Source: Cymodocea nodosa (taxonomy: Eukaryota > Streptophyta > Magnoliopsida > Alismatales > Cymodoceaceae). From it: a stretch of 64,000 bases of DNA. The first letter of the stretch is position 1. Each line of letters opens with the position of its first letter. Below are positions 35,885 to 47,683 of this stretch, one piece after another. The stretch covers positions 7,142,501-7,206,500 of the forward strand of contig JAZBRI010000003.1 in assembly GCA_036874045.1 (NCBI GenBank). Reading direction: 5' to 3'. The notes below the pieces were generated by a model, which was not told the DNA's origin, did no database searches, and saw nothing but the letters and a program-made list of their open reading frames with translations. The translations under genes were made by a program, and so were the position numbers.

Positions 35885-37113
35885 AGTAAAGCTCGAGTAG
35901 TCCTCTACTCTGACTTCTTCTATAATTCCAATGGAGCTTTTTGGTGTTTTCAGAATAAGTCTAAGTCTTTGTCCATTTACTTTAAATATATTCTGATTTT
36001 TAGGATTTTCAATTTCAATAGCTCTCCATACGGATAAATATTTCGAACTATGTAAGGTTCTGCCCATCTAGATCTTAATTTTCCTAGATAGTTATGGAGT
36101 CTAGCCATATAAAGATATACTTCTTGTCCTATTTCAAAGCTTTTTGGAATAATTTTTCTATCATGCTAGAATTTCATTTTCTTTTTTTCTATTACAATCT
36201 CTGAATAAGCTTCATTTCTAAATTCTTCTAATTCAATTAATTGCATTTTTCTATTTTCAACAGCTTGATTTAAATTAGTGTTTAGAGTTTTTAATGCCCA
36301 ATAAGCTTTATGTTCTATTTCAGCTGGTAAATAACAACTTTTTCCATATACTAGCCTAAAAGGTAACATACCTAAGCTCATTTTATAAGCAGTTCTATAA
36401 GCCCAAAGTGCATCTATCAATCTATTAGTCAAATCTGTTCTAGTAGAATTTACTACTTTTTCTAAGATTAACTTAATTTGTTTGTTTGCACTTTCTACTT
36501 GTCCACTTGTTTGCGAATGATATGATGTTGCAATTTTGTGGTTTACTCCATATTTCTTCATTAAGGCTTCAAAACTTCTATTCCAGAAATGAGTTCCTCT
36601 ATCACTGATAATAGCTTTAGGTATTCCAAATCTAGCAAATATATTTGTTCTTATAAATTGTATTACCACTTTGTTGTCATTAGTTTTTGTAGGAATAGCT
36701 TTTATCCATTTAAATACATAATCCACCCCCAACAATATGTAATTAAATTGATTAGACATAGGAAATTGACCCATAAAATCTATTCCCCACACATCAAAGA
36801 TTTCAACCTCAACAATAGGATTAAGAGGCATCATATTCCTCTTTGATATTCTTTCTATTTGTTGACATCTTAAACAACTTAAGCAATATTTATGAGCATC
36901 TTTGAATAGTGTTGGCCAATAAAATCCACATTGTAGAATTTTTGCAGTAGTTTTCCCTGAACCAAAATGCCCTCCACAAGCTTGATCATGACAAAAAGAC
37001 AATATGCTCAGATATTCAGTTTCTGGAGCACACCTCCTTAAAACCAGATCAAGATATTTCTTAAATAAGTATGGGTCTTCCCAATAGTAATATTTTACTC
37101 TTGAGAAAAACAA
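35885..37113 (-). pseudogene. Integrase part of Athila M
   Basis: Zinc-binding region with HDQACGGHFGSGKTTAKILQ and CLSCLRCQQ (HHCC). Core: VWGIDFMGQFP (first D), IISDRGTHFWNRSFEAL (second D), [17 protein letters not shown] (third acidic residue). Then [20 protein letters not shown] and [14 protein letters not shown], and a GKLRSRW-type C-terminal tail. Order and length are usual for Athila. Confidence 0.88.
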
Positions 37114-37182
37114 TTTCTTATCCTATATATTCCAATCCTTAGGTGTTAAACCAGTAACTAAATAATTAACTATGTTTGCATA

Positions 37183-37650
37183 CTAAGGTATTGTGTTGAT
37201 AGTCATTAATTGTTCATCAGGAAAATTATCCTTAATTTCAATATTTGATTTTTCTATTTGTAATCTTGATAAATGATCTGCTATTACATTCTCACAACCA
37301 TTTTTATCTTTAATTTCTAGATCAAATTCTTGTAATAATAATATCCATCGGATCAATCTAGGTTTAGTCTCTTTTTTCTTTATTAGATGTTTTAGAGTTG
37401 AATGATTCGTGTATACTATTACTTTAGCTCCAATCAGATATGATCTAAACTTTTCTAAAGCAAACACAACAACTAATAATTCTTTTTTAGTAGTTGTGTA
37501 ATTAACTTGAGCATCATTTAAGGTTTTGCTTGCATAATGAATCACTTTAGGAGATTTTTCTATCTTCTGTCTTAACACTGCTCCTATAGTAAAATCAGAA
37601 GCATCGCACATTAATTCAAATGGATGGTTCCAATTAGGTGCTTGAATTAT
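37183..37650 (-). pseudogene. RNase H part of Athila M
   Basis: [59 protein letters not shown], then [20 protein letters not shown] and [11 protein letters not shown], the standard gypsy RNase H order ending at the DHLSRL boundary before integrase. Confidence 0.87.
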
Positions 37651-38140
37651 AGGAGTTGAAATTAAGCTAGTCTTAAGTTTGAAAAATGCTTCCTTGCAAT
37701 TTTTATCAAAGTTAAATGGAACATCTTTTAATAGATTAGTTAAAGGTCTAGCTATCTTGCTAAAGTCTTTAATAAATCTTCGATAAAAACCAGCATGTCC
37801 TAGAAATGATCGAATATCTTTTACTGATTTAGGTTCTGGTAGATTAGAAATTACTTCTATTTCAGCTTTATCTACTTCCAACCATTTCTTAGAAACAACA
37901 TGTTCTAAGACTATTCCTTGTTTAACCATGAAGTGACATTTTTCCCAATTTAACACTAGATTTTTTTCCACACAATGTTTTAATATTAAGTCTAAATTTT
38001 TTAAACAGACTTCATATGAGTTGCCATATATAGTAAAATCATCAATAAATATTTCTAAAAAATCTTCAGTCATTCCAGTAAATATGCCCTGCATACACCT
38101 TTGAAAGGTAGCTAGTGCATTGCATAATCCGAATGGCATT
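37651..38140 (-). pseudogene. Reverse transcriptase of Athila M, second piece
   Basis: Contains [20 protein letters not shown], the catalytic [10 protein letters not shown] and [20 protein letters not shown]. The first piece is at 50728-51230; Sirevirus D separates them, with the 5-bp repeat gcatt at 38136-38140 and 50728-50732. Confidence 0.87.
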
Positions 38141-39348
38141 TGTTGTAGGATCGTTTGTATCACAAGAGGGGGGGTGAATTGTGTCTTTAGTAATTAAACT
38201 AGCAGATAAAACAAGAGCACAAAACACTCGTAAATGAAATTCTATTCTTTTATTTCAAGACAGAATTTATAATATCTTTTCAGCTCAATTCCCTTCTTGA
38301 CGGTTTTGATACAGTAATTTTTGATATACAATTCTAATAAGAAAACAAAGCTCTTTTTCAAAACTAATTTTGAATTGTATAAAACCTGATCTTTATGCAC
38401 ACAGCTCTTTTCTTTCTCTTTGCTCAGCTTTTGTATCTCTTCCTCTCCAGTTGTCGAATTTCTAGACTTCTTGCATTTGCAGCTCCTTTTCTAAAATTGC
38501 TTGGAATTTAGAACTTCTTTTGATGTTGGAGAACTTTTCAGAATATGAATATTCAAACTTAACTTTTCAGTTAGGGATCCAGATTGAATATTCAGACTTG
38601 GTTTTTGAGATTGGGATCCTCTATTGTAATGTAGCTCGTACTCTCTATTTGTAGTCAAACTCTGTTGTCTTTCACGTTCAGTATGTTCATCCACTTGATC
38701 CACAATCCATAATCCATAATCCACGTACTAATTTTCTCTTTAATCCAAATTACTTTCTATTTAAATTTCCACTTTCTTCACTGACAATCTAAGTTTCCAC
38801 GATCTCTACTCGTAGATTCACCGAAATTTTATCTTCCTGAAGTCTTGTAGAATATCTTCCAAGTCTTCGATTTAGTCAAACATTTATCCTTTAACTCCTG
38901 TCAAAACTCAAACACTTATCCTTTAACTCTTTGAGTTCTTGCACCTGCAAAACACATGACTAAACAAGGAAACTTATCTGTTCGTTAGTCCTTTTATAAA
39001 ACTCGAACAGTTATCTATCCATGCGTATAAAAACTCGAACAGTTATCTAACTATTCGATTTTTCATTAAAACACGTGACAACTTAAAACATTAAAAACAC
39101 ACGTGCGGATAACTTAACTATACGAGTTTTTAACATAAAGTATTCGACAGAAATGAAACGTTAACTATCCGAAAGTTTAACTATTACAAATCTAGCTCTT
39201 CAGAAATCTTTAATTTATCCGACATAAAAATGAAACTTTCCGATAATCTGTTAACTATTATACTTAGAGAAATATACTTAGAGAATATTATGTAGACTTA
39301 TTTAAATACGTTAATAAAGCATACATCATCAAAATTAAATACCTAACA
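38141..39348 (-). repeat. 3' LTR of Sirevirus D
   Basis: Starts TGTTGTAGGATCG and ends aatacctaaca. Has the agaggggggg tgaattgtg box and inverted repeats such as tcgaacagtta (39035-39045) against taactattcga (39048-39058), 10 of 11 paired across 2 bases. Confidence 0.93.
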
Positions 39349-39455
39349 ATCTCCCCCTTTTTGATGATGTCAAAACCTAATAAGTCACATAATTTATATC
39401 TCCCCCTTTTTGGCATTATAAAAAAGTAAACAAACTATTTTCTCCCCCTTTAGGA
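39346..39455 (-). other. Polypurine tracts of Sirevirus D
   Basis: Three CT runs in plus-strand reading: caatctccccctttttgat, tatctccccctttttggc and ttttctccccctttagg. On the minus strand these are AAAGGGGGAGA tracts, the outermost touching the LTR. Confidence 0.8.
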
Positions 39456-39789
39456 AGTTAAGTTTTATAAATGTAAGGAATGATATCTTACTAAGTATAT
39501 ATTAATCAAAACAATAGTGTCAATCATACATAGGATTTATGGATTAAGCAAAAACTATTTAATATCATAAACTATGAAAAATAATCACGTAACTTTAAAA
39601 TCAATAAACAGTTTACATAATGATTTTGGTTACAAATTACAAAAAATAAATCATGTAATACATAATTTGTATAATCACAAGCCTCTTTGTCTTCGAAAAA
39701 TATCAATCAGGGTATCTGAAATTGTATTTGCAATATCTGTACTAACTCTGTTTATCTGAACAAGTAATGCCTGATCTAAATCATTTTGA

Positions 39790-42275
39790 GAAACTTGTGA
39801 TGGTTGTTGTAAAAATTCAGTATGTATGTCTGTATCTATACCTGTATGTATTTCTCTGTGTATACCTTGTTGTATATTTGTATGTATATCTTGTTGTATA
39901 TCTGTATGTTGTGTTTCTGTAAATTCTATGGATTGTTGTTGTGTTTGTCGAACCTGTTGTTGTTGTTGTCTGAGGATAGGTGTATCTGCCGCTTGGTATT
40001 TTTGGAGTTCCTTTGTACAGAAAGATCGTGACTTTAATCTTTTCTATTGCCAAGGTGTAATATCTGTTTGACTTGCCACAATTCTCAAAATTGTATCATC
40101 ATAAAATAATTTACTCTGCAAATGTAAGATATGAGAAACAAAAATATCATACCAGTTCACCTGTATATGGTTGATTAATGCGTATGTAGCATAAAGACAA
40201 CATTTGCCAACTTCTGCCCCATGACCAAACCTCTGAAACAATGTAGCATGCAATATTTTTGCAATAAAACGTGCTTAGCCATTTAAGTCATTTAGTAATG
40301 TCAATGGCTTGTTGGTAGTTGGATCTTTGGCTAAACTTGTAATGTCCCATCCCAATCAATAAACCTATTTTCTTTCTGATAATTTAACTCCTTCATTTTT
40401 TAGACCAAGTACCTGATGAAGTAAATCTGGAGTTAAATATATGTCATTTTCTTGTATATTAGAAACAGGAATACCTTCTTCCACTATTAAGTTTGAGTAA
40501 AAACAATTGAGAAGTTCGGGTATAGCAAGATGGCCTGGCTGTTGTGGAAGTAGAGTCAACAAGCCTTGAAATTCAAACAGTTCACGTATGTGTGCCATCC
40601 CTTCAAACTTAACTGGTCTTGAATATAAAACTGTAAAAGTTTTATATGTCTGAAATTTGTCATAACAGGAATTATTTCTAAACCATAATAGTGTATTTGC
40701 ATCTAAACTCTGTTTAGGATTAGGTATTTTCCTGTCATGATGTTCTGATCTGGGACTTGTTTCAATATTATCAGCAACATCTATATTGTTAGATCTTTCA
40801 GAACTGGTGGAATTTCTATCAAAACTAGTATAAATGTCTGAAATATCTGTTATTGTCGTATCAATAATCTGCTGAATTTCTTCTGTTTGTTCTTTTGGAA
40901 ACATTTCAGTAGCAACAGTCTCTATAACAATCGGTGTATCAGCAACTTGTAAATCTATATGTGATCTATACAACTATCTCTGTATGAAAGAATGTTCTAT
41001 ATCTGTCTGTGGAATAGAATCATCCTGTATTTCTGAAATTTGTATATGTGAGACATTGGTAGTATCATATTCTATTTGTAACTGTGTATGCTGTTGATTA
41101 TATACATTTATCAACAAGTATACGATATATTGTAACAGACATAACCATACATATAAAGTGTAGTGTAAGCAATTGTACCAAAATTCAAAAGTCTTTGTTC
41201 GAGATATAGTAAGAGGAATAATATCTGTACATTCCTCTTTAGATGAAATATCTTCAAAATTCATAGACTCAGTGTCTACGTCATCAATAATATCATCAAA
41301 TTTGATATCATCTGTATATATATCATCAAAATTTCCTACATTCTCACTTTCCGTAGGAAAAGAATGTGTGCTTGCAGCATTGTGTGAAAAACTGTCCATT
41401 GTATTAGAAGATACATTATGCACTAATGTGATACAATACCTTAGAATATATGCTTGTAAGCCAATATTTGTCACATCTGCTGGGATTCCTGACAAAAATG
41501 TCTATCCAGCTTCTGCAATGGAGCATAGTTTTCCATTTTTCACTGATTCTTCTTTTTGCTGCAATATTCCTTGTACACCTGCAGTTAGTCCAAAATATTC
41601 AATTGTCTTTTTCTTTTTCTGACTATATGTCTGTAGTGTTTCAAGTTGTTCAGGAGGTTCTAAAATGGTCTTAATTTCTCCTGTTAAAGGCACCTATTGT
41701 CTTGATGGTCCTTCACCATGATGCCTAGGTGGTAATAATGGAATATAGAGTTTTAAGCTCTCCACCTCTGCCATTTTAAGTTGATAAACTCTTTGTCCTT
41801 CACTTCGAAGGCCCATTTTGCTAATGGCAGTTTTTTGTTCATCGATATACTATTTAATATCATCTAAAACAGCTGGGGGAAAATAATGTTGGGAATACAA
41901 GGATTGTAATTCCCTGTTTGCCTTTTCAATCATTGGTCCCCACTTCTTTCCATAATAAGTGATAGACTGTACCAATGTCTCTAGTACATGTCCAGAACTT
42001 ACAACCGCAGGGTTAGGTTTTAAATTTCTTTTCCATAAATGCAATGCAGAAAGTTTATTCTGTTTTAGTCTAAACTATGTTTCAGCATAATTTTGAATAA
42101 ATTTCCAACAGAAATTTTTCTCATCTTGAATAGCTTTTCTGATTTTGTGTAGTACTTTGTTTCAAAAAGTGTACCTGGAGTAAATATCGTTGATTTCATT
42201 CTACATTTTCTAAAGTTCCAGCTCTCTTTTCTGCACTTTGCTCATTCTACCACGTCCTCTTCCACGTCCTGACAT
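39790..42275 (-). pseudogene. Extra ORF of Sirevirus D (env-like position)
   Basis: Starts at the ATG at 42275 with an RG-rich tip, MSGRGRGRGRMSK. Next come a basic region (ALHLWKRNLKPNPAVVSS, 41850-42044), a D/E/S-rich stretch (FDDIYTDDIKFDDIIDDVD) and one strongly hydrophobic segment able to span a membrane (41103-41180, YVWLCLLQYIVYLLI). A C-terminal domain at 40044-40973 has LFEFQGLL, LLNCFYSNL, YLTPDLLHQVLGLKNEG, INHIQVN and SKLFYDD. The end holds an Ile/Thr/Gln repeat (39817-39960). The C-terminal domain is clearly related to the Athila extra ORF. Role unknown; broken. Confidence 0.75.
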
Positions 42276-42359
42276 TGTTGATTAATCTTCGCTTTGCACT
42301 GTAGAACTTAGTGGAAGAAAAGATTGTAAAGCTAGGGTTTTACCAAGGTAGAAACACGA

Positions 42360-43210
42360 AAGGTTGTTAGGAAAATATTCATAACTCTTCGAGTTTATAA
42401 ATGGACAAACGGATTCAATCATTGAAATCATAAATATAAGATCTGTTACCGATAAATAACTCGAGTGCTTGCAATAACTCTACAAGTTTTACAACCAACA
42501 ATTGCAGAATACTTAGCGTAACTATTCATATAAAGAAAATAACTTCAGGATAAGTGAAAAAGTGAGAAAACTCGAAGACTTATGATAACTGTTCGAGTTT
42601 CTCGAAGGAATAGCTGTGAAAAGTCGAAGATTTAAACATAACTGTTCAAGTTTCGACTGAGACATTATAAAGCAGTGAAATTCAACACGTGCACAATTTG
42701 AACTTAAGGTGTTCAGAAAGTTTCGGAGACTTATAAACCTAACTATCCAATGCTCAAGTGCATTTCGGAGAGTTATAGATAACCTTCCGAAAGATAACTT
42801 AAGTCAATCGTCTAGATCACAACACATGTACTTAAGTAGTTTTATAATAAAGAGATGTTTCAGACAGTTACAAATCTAACTTTCCGATGCCCAAACGCAT
42901 TTCGGAGAGTTACAGATAAATTACCGAAAATCCACTTAAGTCATGCATTATGGTTTCGACACGTGTACTTCAGGAAATAATAAAATAGTCTATTGAACGT
43001 TTTAAAACACAACTGTTCGATACTTGTAATATAACTTATCGAAATAATAGAAAATTCGGATAGTTAAGAATTAAAATACCTGCAAGTCACCGATAGTTTA
43101 GAAATGTACTTAATTAAGGTGTATTTCTTGAAATTATGCAGATTCTTTCATGAAAACATATAATAGTTCAAAAGTTATGAATTATTATACGAGAAATTGC
43201 TCCCCCTACA
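42360..43210 (-). promoter_or_regulatory. Polypurine tract and Athila-U3-like block upstream of the extra ORF
   Basis: In the minus-strand sense: a purine tract tgtagggggagcaatttc (43193-43210), then about 510 bp (43190-42680) closely matching the U3 of Athila LTRs such as 22640-22275 (shared words cacttaagtcatgcatta, aggaaataataaaata, gaaattatgcagattcttt). More AGTTA/TAACT inverted repeats follow, then a TATA-like atttataaac (42393-42402) about 120 bp before the extra ORF start. The homology is seen; promoter function is inferred. Confidence 0.7.
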
Positions 43211-44282
43211 TAAATGTAGTGTAAAGAATCTATGGTGTACTTAATCTGGGTTGCCAAGCCCTAAGTAGAGTTGCCTTAAAAAGGTCAAAAAGCTTACTTA
43301 AAGAGGATGCTAAGCCTTAAATAGATTTGAGTCTCTCTTTTTTTTTTAATTTGAATGAAATACAGAAATAAGTAGTAGAGTTAACAATTTAGACTTTCTG
43401 GCTTTTATCTTATTTAGTTTACAAAAGATAATTCATAGAGATATACCTACAAAAACTTAAAAGATTTCAATAATGAGTACACAACTTAAGACAAATAAAT
43501 ATCGTACATTATGTGTAAAGAGTAGATAATAACAAAAATAACAAGGATTATATGCACAGATTATGTCAGGATTGTTATAACACCTTGAAAGATAAATTAA
43601 GCTTGAGTACATTGCCCCCTTTTTTTTTCTTTTTTTTTTATATTCATATATATATATATTATGTATTACCTCCCACAATATCATCTTTTTACGTGATCAT
43701 AATCCCTTGCTTAGGGGAAAGATAACCAGTTACTCAATGACAAGTGAGAATAGGTAATTTTTTTATTTTATTTTTAAATATAATCTGAATTACTTGCAAA
43801 ATGAGTTTTCAGTCAGCACATCCCAAACCAGTTGGTTTAAGTGACTAAGGTTTAAGATCCCCCAATGGACTTAATTACTCAAGTAATTACAGATAAAAAA
43901 TAAACAAAAATAAAACAAGACAGTAAATTAAATTAGAGGCAACCGCAAGACTTAATTTTTCTAACAGAATGTTAATAACTTTCCTTTAATAAAAAGTACA
44001 TACTTTCTATGTATTTTCCTGTTAAAATCTCTATAATAGCATATACATAAGTAACAAAAATATAGTTGGCACTCACATTGAATCAAATTAACTTTTCCTT
44101 AAGTAATCTTTTTTGAATTTTTCTTAAATAAATTGACTTCAATAAAAATCAGAATTTCATAAATTCTTAACTACCAGAAAACTGTAATTAAAAAAAATAT
44201 GTTATTTTGTTTTTTTTAATAAAAAAGACATTAAATTCTAAAACTACCTTATAACAAACCAAAATACAATGAACAGGACCAT
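43211..44282. other. Non-coding spacer of Sirevirus D after pol
   Basis: AT-rich with long T and A runs, an AT microsatellite near 43645-43660 and a further purine tract on the minus strand (ttgcccccttttttttt, about 43612-43630). No ORF with recognisable content; the ORF at 43457-43684 looks like chance. Confidence 0.5.
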
Positions 44283-46070
44283 TTAAATATCAGATAACCT
44301 ACAGATACCAAGTTCTAATCGTAATTTTGAGAATGTATTTTCATCTAAGGGTTTTGTAAATAGATCTGCTAATTGTTCTATGGTAGGAACAAAATTTAAT
44401 ACTATTTTTCCTTTTATAACATTATCCCTTAGAAAATGATGTCGAACTTCTATATGTTTTGCTTGTGAATGTAAGACAGGATTTTTAGATAAACTTATTG
44501 CAGAACTACTATCACAGAAAATCTTAGTTGGTTCATAGTTTAAATTAAAATCTTTTAAGGTTTGTCTGATCCACAGGATTTGAGCACAGCAAAGTGCAGC
44601 AGCTATATATTCAGCTTCAGTTGTAGATAATGCTACACAATTTTGCTTTTTGCTAAACCATGACACTAAAGAATTACCTAACAATTGACAAGTGCCACTA
44701 GTGCTTTTTCTTTCAGATTTATATCCTGCGAAATCAGCATCACTATAACCTACTAAATTTAAAGAACTGTGTTTAAAGTAAAATAGTCCGAAATTGATGG
44801 TTCATAATAGATATTTAAAAATTCGTTTAACAGCAAGTAGGTGTGATTCCTTAGGATTTAATTGATATCTAGCACAAGTACACACACTAAACATAATATC
44901 TGGTCAGCTAGCTGTTAAATAGAGTAATGAACCAATCATACTTCTATATTGTTTTACATCTACAATTTTTCCAGAGTCATCTTTATCCAACTTGGTGATA
45001 GTACTCATTGGTGTATTCTTTGTTTTAGTGTTGTCTAAACCAAACCTCTTTAATAAATCTTGTGTATATTTTTCTTGTGAAATAAAAGTACCCCGATCTA
45101 ATTGCTTAATTTGTAAGCCTAGGAAAAATGATAGTTCTCCCATCATACTCATTTCAAATTGATTAGTCATGTCTTTCGAAAAGGACTCAACTAATTTATC
45201 ATTTGTTGCTCCAAATATGATGTCATCTACATAGATTTGAACTACTAATATATCTTTTTCGATCTTCTTGATAAAAAGAGTGTGATTTGCCTTTCCCATA
45301 GAATACCCTTTTTCCATAAGAAATTTAGATAATCTTTCATACCAAGACCTAGGAGCTTGTTTAAGGCCATATAGTGTCTTCTTAAGCTTGTAAACATACT
45401 TAGGATGTTTTGAATCTTCAAAACCTAGAGGTTGTTTTACATACACTTCTTCTTTTATATATCCATTTAAAAAAGCAGTCTTAACATCCATTTGATATAA
45501 TTTGAAATCCATATAACAAGCATATGCTAACAAAATTCATATTGATTCTAGTCTAGCAACAAGAGCAAATGTTTCATCATAATCAATTCCTTCCTCTTGC
45601 TTGTAACCTTGAGCAACTAATCTAGCTTTGTTTTTAACTATATGTCCATCTTGATCTACTTTGTTTCTAAATACCCACCTTGTTCCTATTATGGATTGAT
45701 TTTCAGGTGGTGGAACTAGATCCCATACCTCATTTCTTATAAATTGATTTAGCTCATCTTGCATAGCTAAATACCAAAATTCATCTTCTAAGGCATCTTC
45801 AATTATCTTAGGTTCTAGTAAAGAAACAAATGAATAAGCACCACAAATGTTGACTACTGATGACCTAGTCCTAACTCCTTGATTAGGATTGCCTATTATC
45901 TGATCAATAGGATGAGATGAAGCATAACGCCAATTTCTATGTTGTTCCATATTTTTTATAGCTATGACATTATTTTCTTCTAAATTTTTATCATCCAAAC
46001 TTAGATTTCTTATTCCGTCAGATAATCTATCAATTTCTCTATCAACATCATTTGGTACTATTTCTGGGAG
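44283..46070 (-). pseudogene. RT and RNase H part of Sirevirus D
   Basis: [77 protein letters not shown], catalytic [34 protein letters not shown]. RNase H: SWFSKKQNCVALSTTEAEYI, FCDSSSAISLSKNPVLHSQA, HIEVRHHFLRDNVIKG, and a final QLADLFTKPLDENTF. All standard copia motifs in order. Confidence 0.9.
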
Positions 46071-47045
46071 AATTTATGAATCAAAGTTTTCAACATGTCT
46101 TAAATCCAAATGAGAATTTTCATGAAATTTCACATGCAGGGTTTCCTCAATGGTTTTTGTTGATTTATTATAAACTCTATATGCTTTACTTCTAATGGAA
46201 TAACCAACAAAAATCTCTTCATCTGATTTGGCTTTAAATTTGTCTCTTCGTTCCTTAGTGTTTAAGATAAAACACTTACAACCAAAGGGTTTTAAATAAC
46301 TTATTTTGGGAACCCTGTTATACCATATCTCATAAGTAGTTTTATCTAAAATTGGTCTTAGATGTACTTTATTTATAACATAGCATGCTGTATGAACTGC
46401 TTCTACCTAGAGAAAAAGAGGTAACTTATTCTCATTTAACATGGTTCTGGACATTTCCTGAAGTGATCTGTTTTTACGTTCTACTATCCCATTTTGTGAA
46501 GGAACTCTTGGAAATGAGTACCTATGATCTATGCCTAATTCTTCACAAAAGGTGTCCATTTGATCATTATCAAATTCTGTACCATGATCACTCCTAAGTT
46601 TTTGAATTTTAACATTTTGCTCATTCTGAACTTTATTACAAAATATCTTAAATATTTCAAAAACTTCAGTTTTATTAGCTAGAAAATAGACCCAAGTAAA
46701 TCTAGAATAGTCATCAACTAGTACAAAAGCATAATATTTACCTCCTAGACTGGTTGTTCTAGTAGGTCCAAATAAATCCATATGCACTAGTTCTAATACT
46801 CTTTTGCTTGTTATTTCATTTAAGCTTTTAAAGGATGTTTTATGTAATTTACCTAGTTAACACGCATCACACATAAACTCTTTCGAGTACGTAATACTAG
46901 GTAAACCTCTAACTAGATTCTTTTTAGACAACTTTTGTAATAATTTTAAGTTTGAGTGTCCTAGCCTTCTATGCCATAAAATGACTTCATTCGATTTTGC
47001 AATTAAGCAAGCATTGTCTTTAATAATATCAGAAGGCAAATTTAG
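46071..47045 (-). pseudogene. Integrase part of Sirevirus D
   Basis: HHCC region: ILWHRRLGHSNLKLLQKLSK with a downstream CDAC. Core: MHMDLFGPTRTTSLGGKYYA (first D), KLRSDHGTEFDNDQ (second D), NGIVERKNRSLQEMSRTML (third acidic residue). A C-terminal region of the VGYSIRSKAYRVY type lies near 46170-46230. Confidence 0.88.
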
Positions 47046-47057
47046 AATACAAACAGA

Positions 47058-47375
47058 TCATTTCTTGTATGCAGTGAATAAAATTTTGTTTGTAATCATG
47101 TCCATAATTTTATAGGAATCTTTTTCAAAAATTACTTTGTAAATCTTCATTAAAACAGGAACACTCAATAAATTAAAACCTAAGTTTTCAACTAATAAGA
47201 CATCATTTATAAAACATTTCTCAGTTACTTGAACCTTGCCAGACCCAAGGATATTTATTTTGCTTTTATTTCCAAAGGTAACTTGTCCGTTCTTGGTCTT
47301 TATTATTTCTATAAATAATCTTATATCTCTAATCATGTGGCTGGATGCTCCATTGTCCATTATCCATTTTGATTT
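47058..47375 (-). pseudogene. Aspartic protease part of Sirevirus D
   Basis: MDNGASSHMIRDIRLFIEI corresponds to the copia DSGCSxHM active-site stretch, here D-N-G-A. It is followed by VTFGNKSKINILGSGKVQV and LLVENLGFNLLSVPVLMK in the usual order. Confidence 0.82.
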
Positions 47376-47683
47376 GTGTACCTACAAAACAGTCAAAAAG
47401 AGATTTTATCTCTTGGAACCCATTTTTGAGTGGGTCCAAGAATTTTAGAGAGAGTCATATCAAAATAATCCATATTTTTAGACTTCAACTTATCTATTTT
47501 CTGATAATTATTTTTGCGTTTCTTTCTCTTAGTGTTATAATTATCAGAACATTTATCTCCATGTAAACCAAAGTCGAAATTTTCATTTTTGACATTATTT
47601 GATTTCCAATATCCGATATTCTTTAAATATGAAGAAAATTGATCAAGAATATTAAAATTCTCAAATGTCTTAGCTTGATTCTT

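Noticed and set aside
41173-41622. Plus-strand ORF of 149 residues
   Set aside because: Shadow of the minus-strand extra ORF of Sirevirus D.
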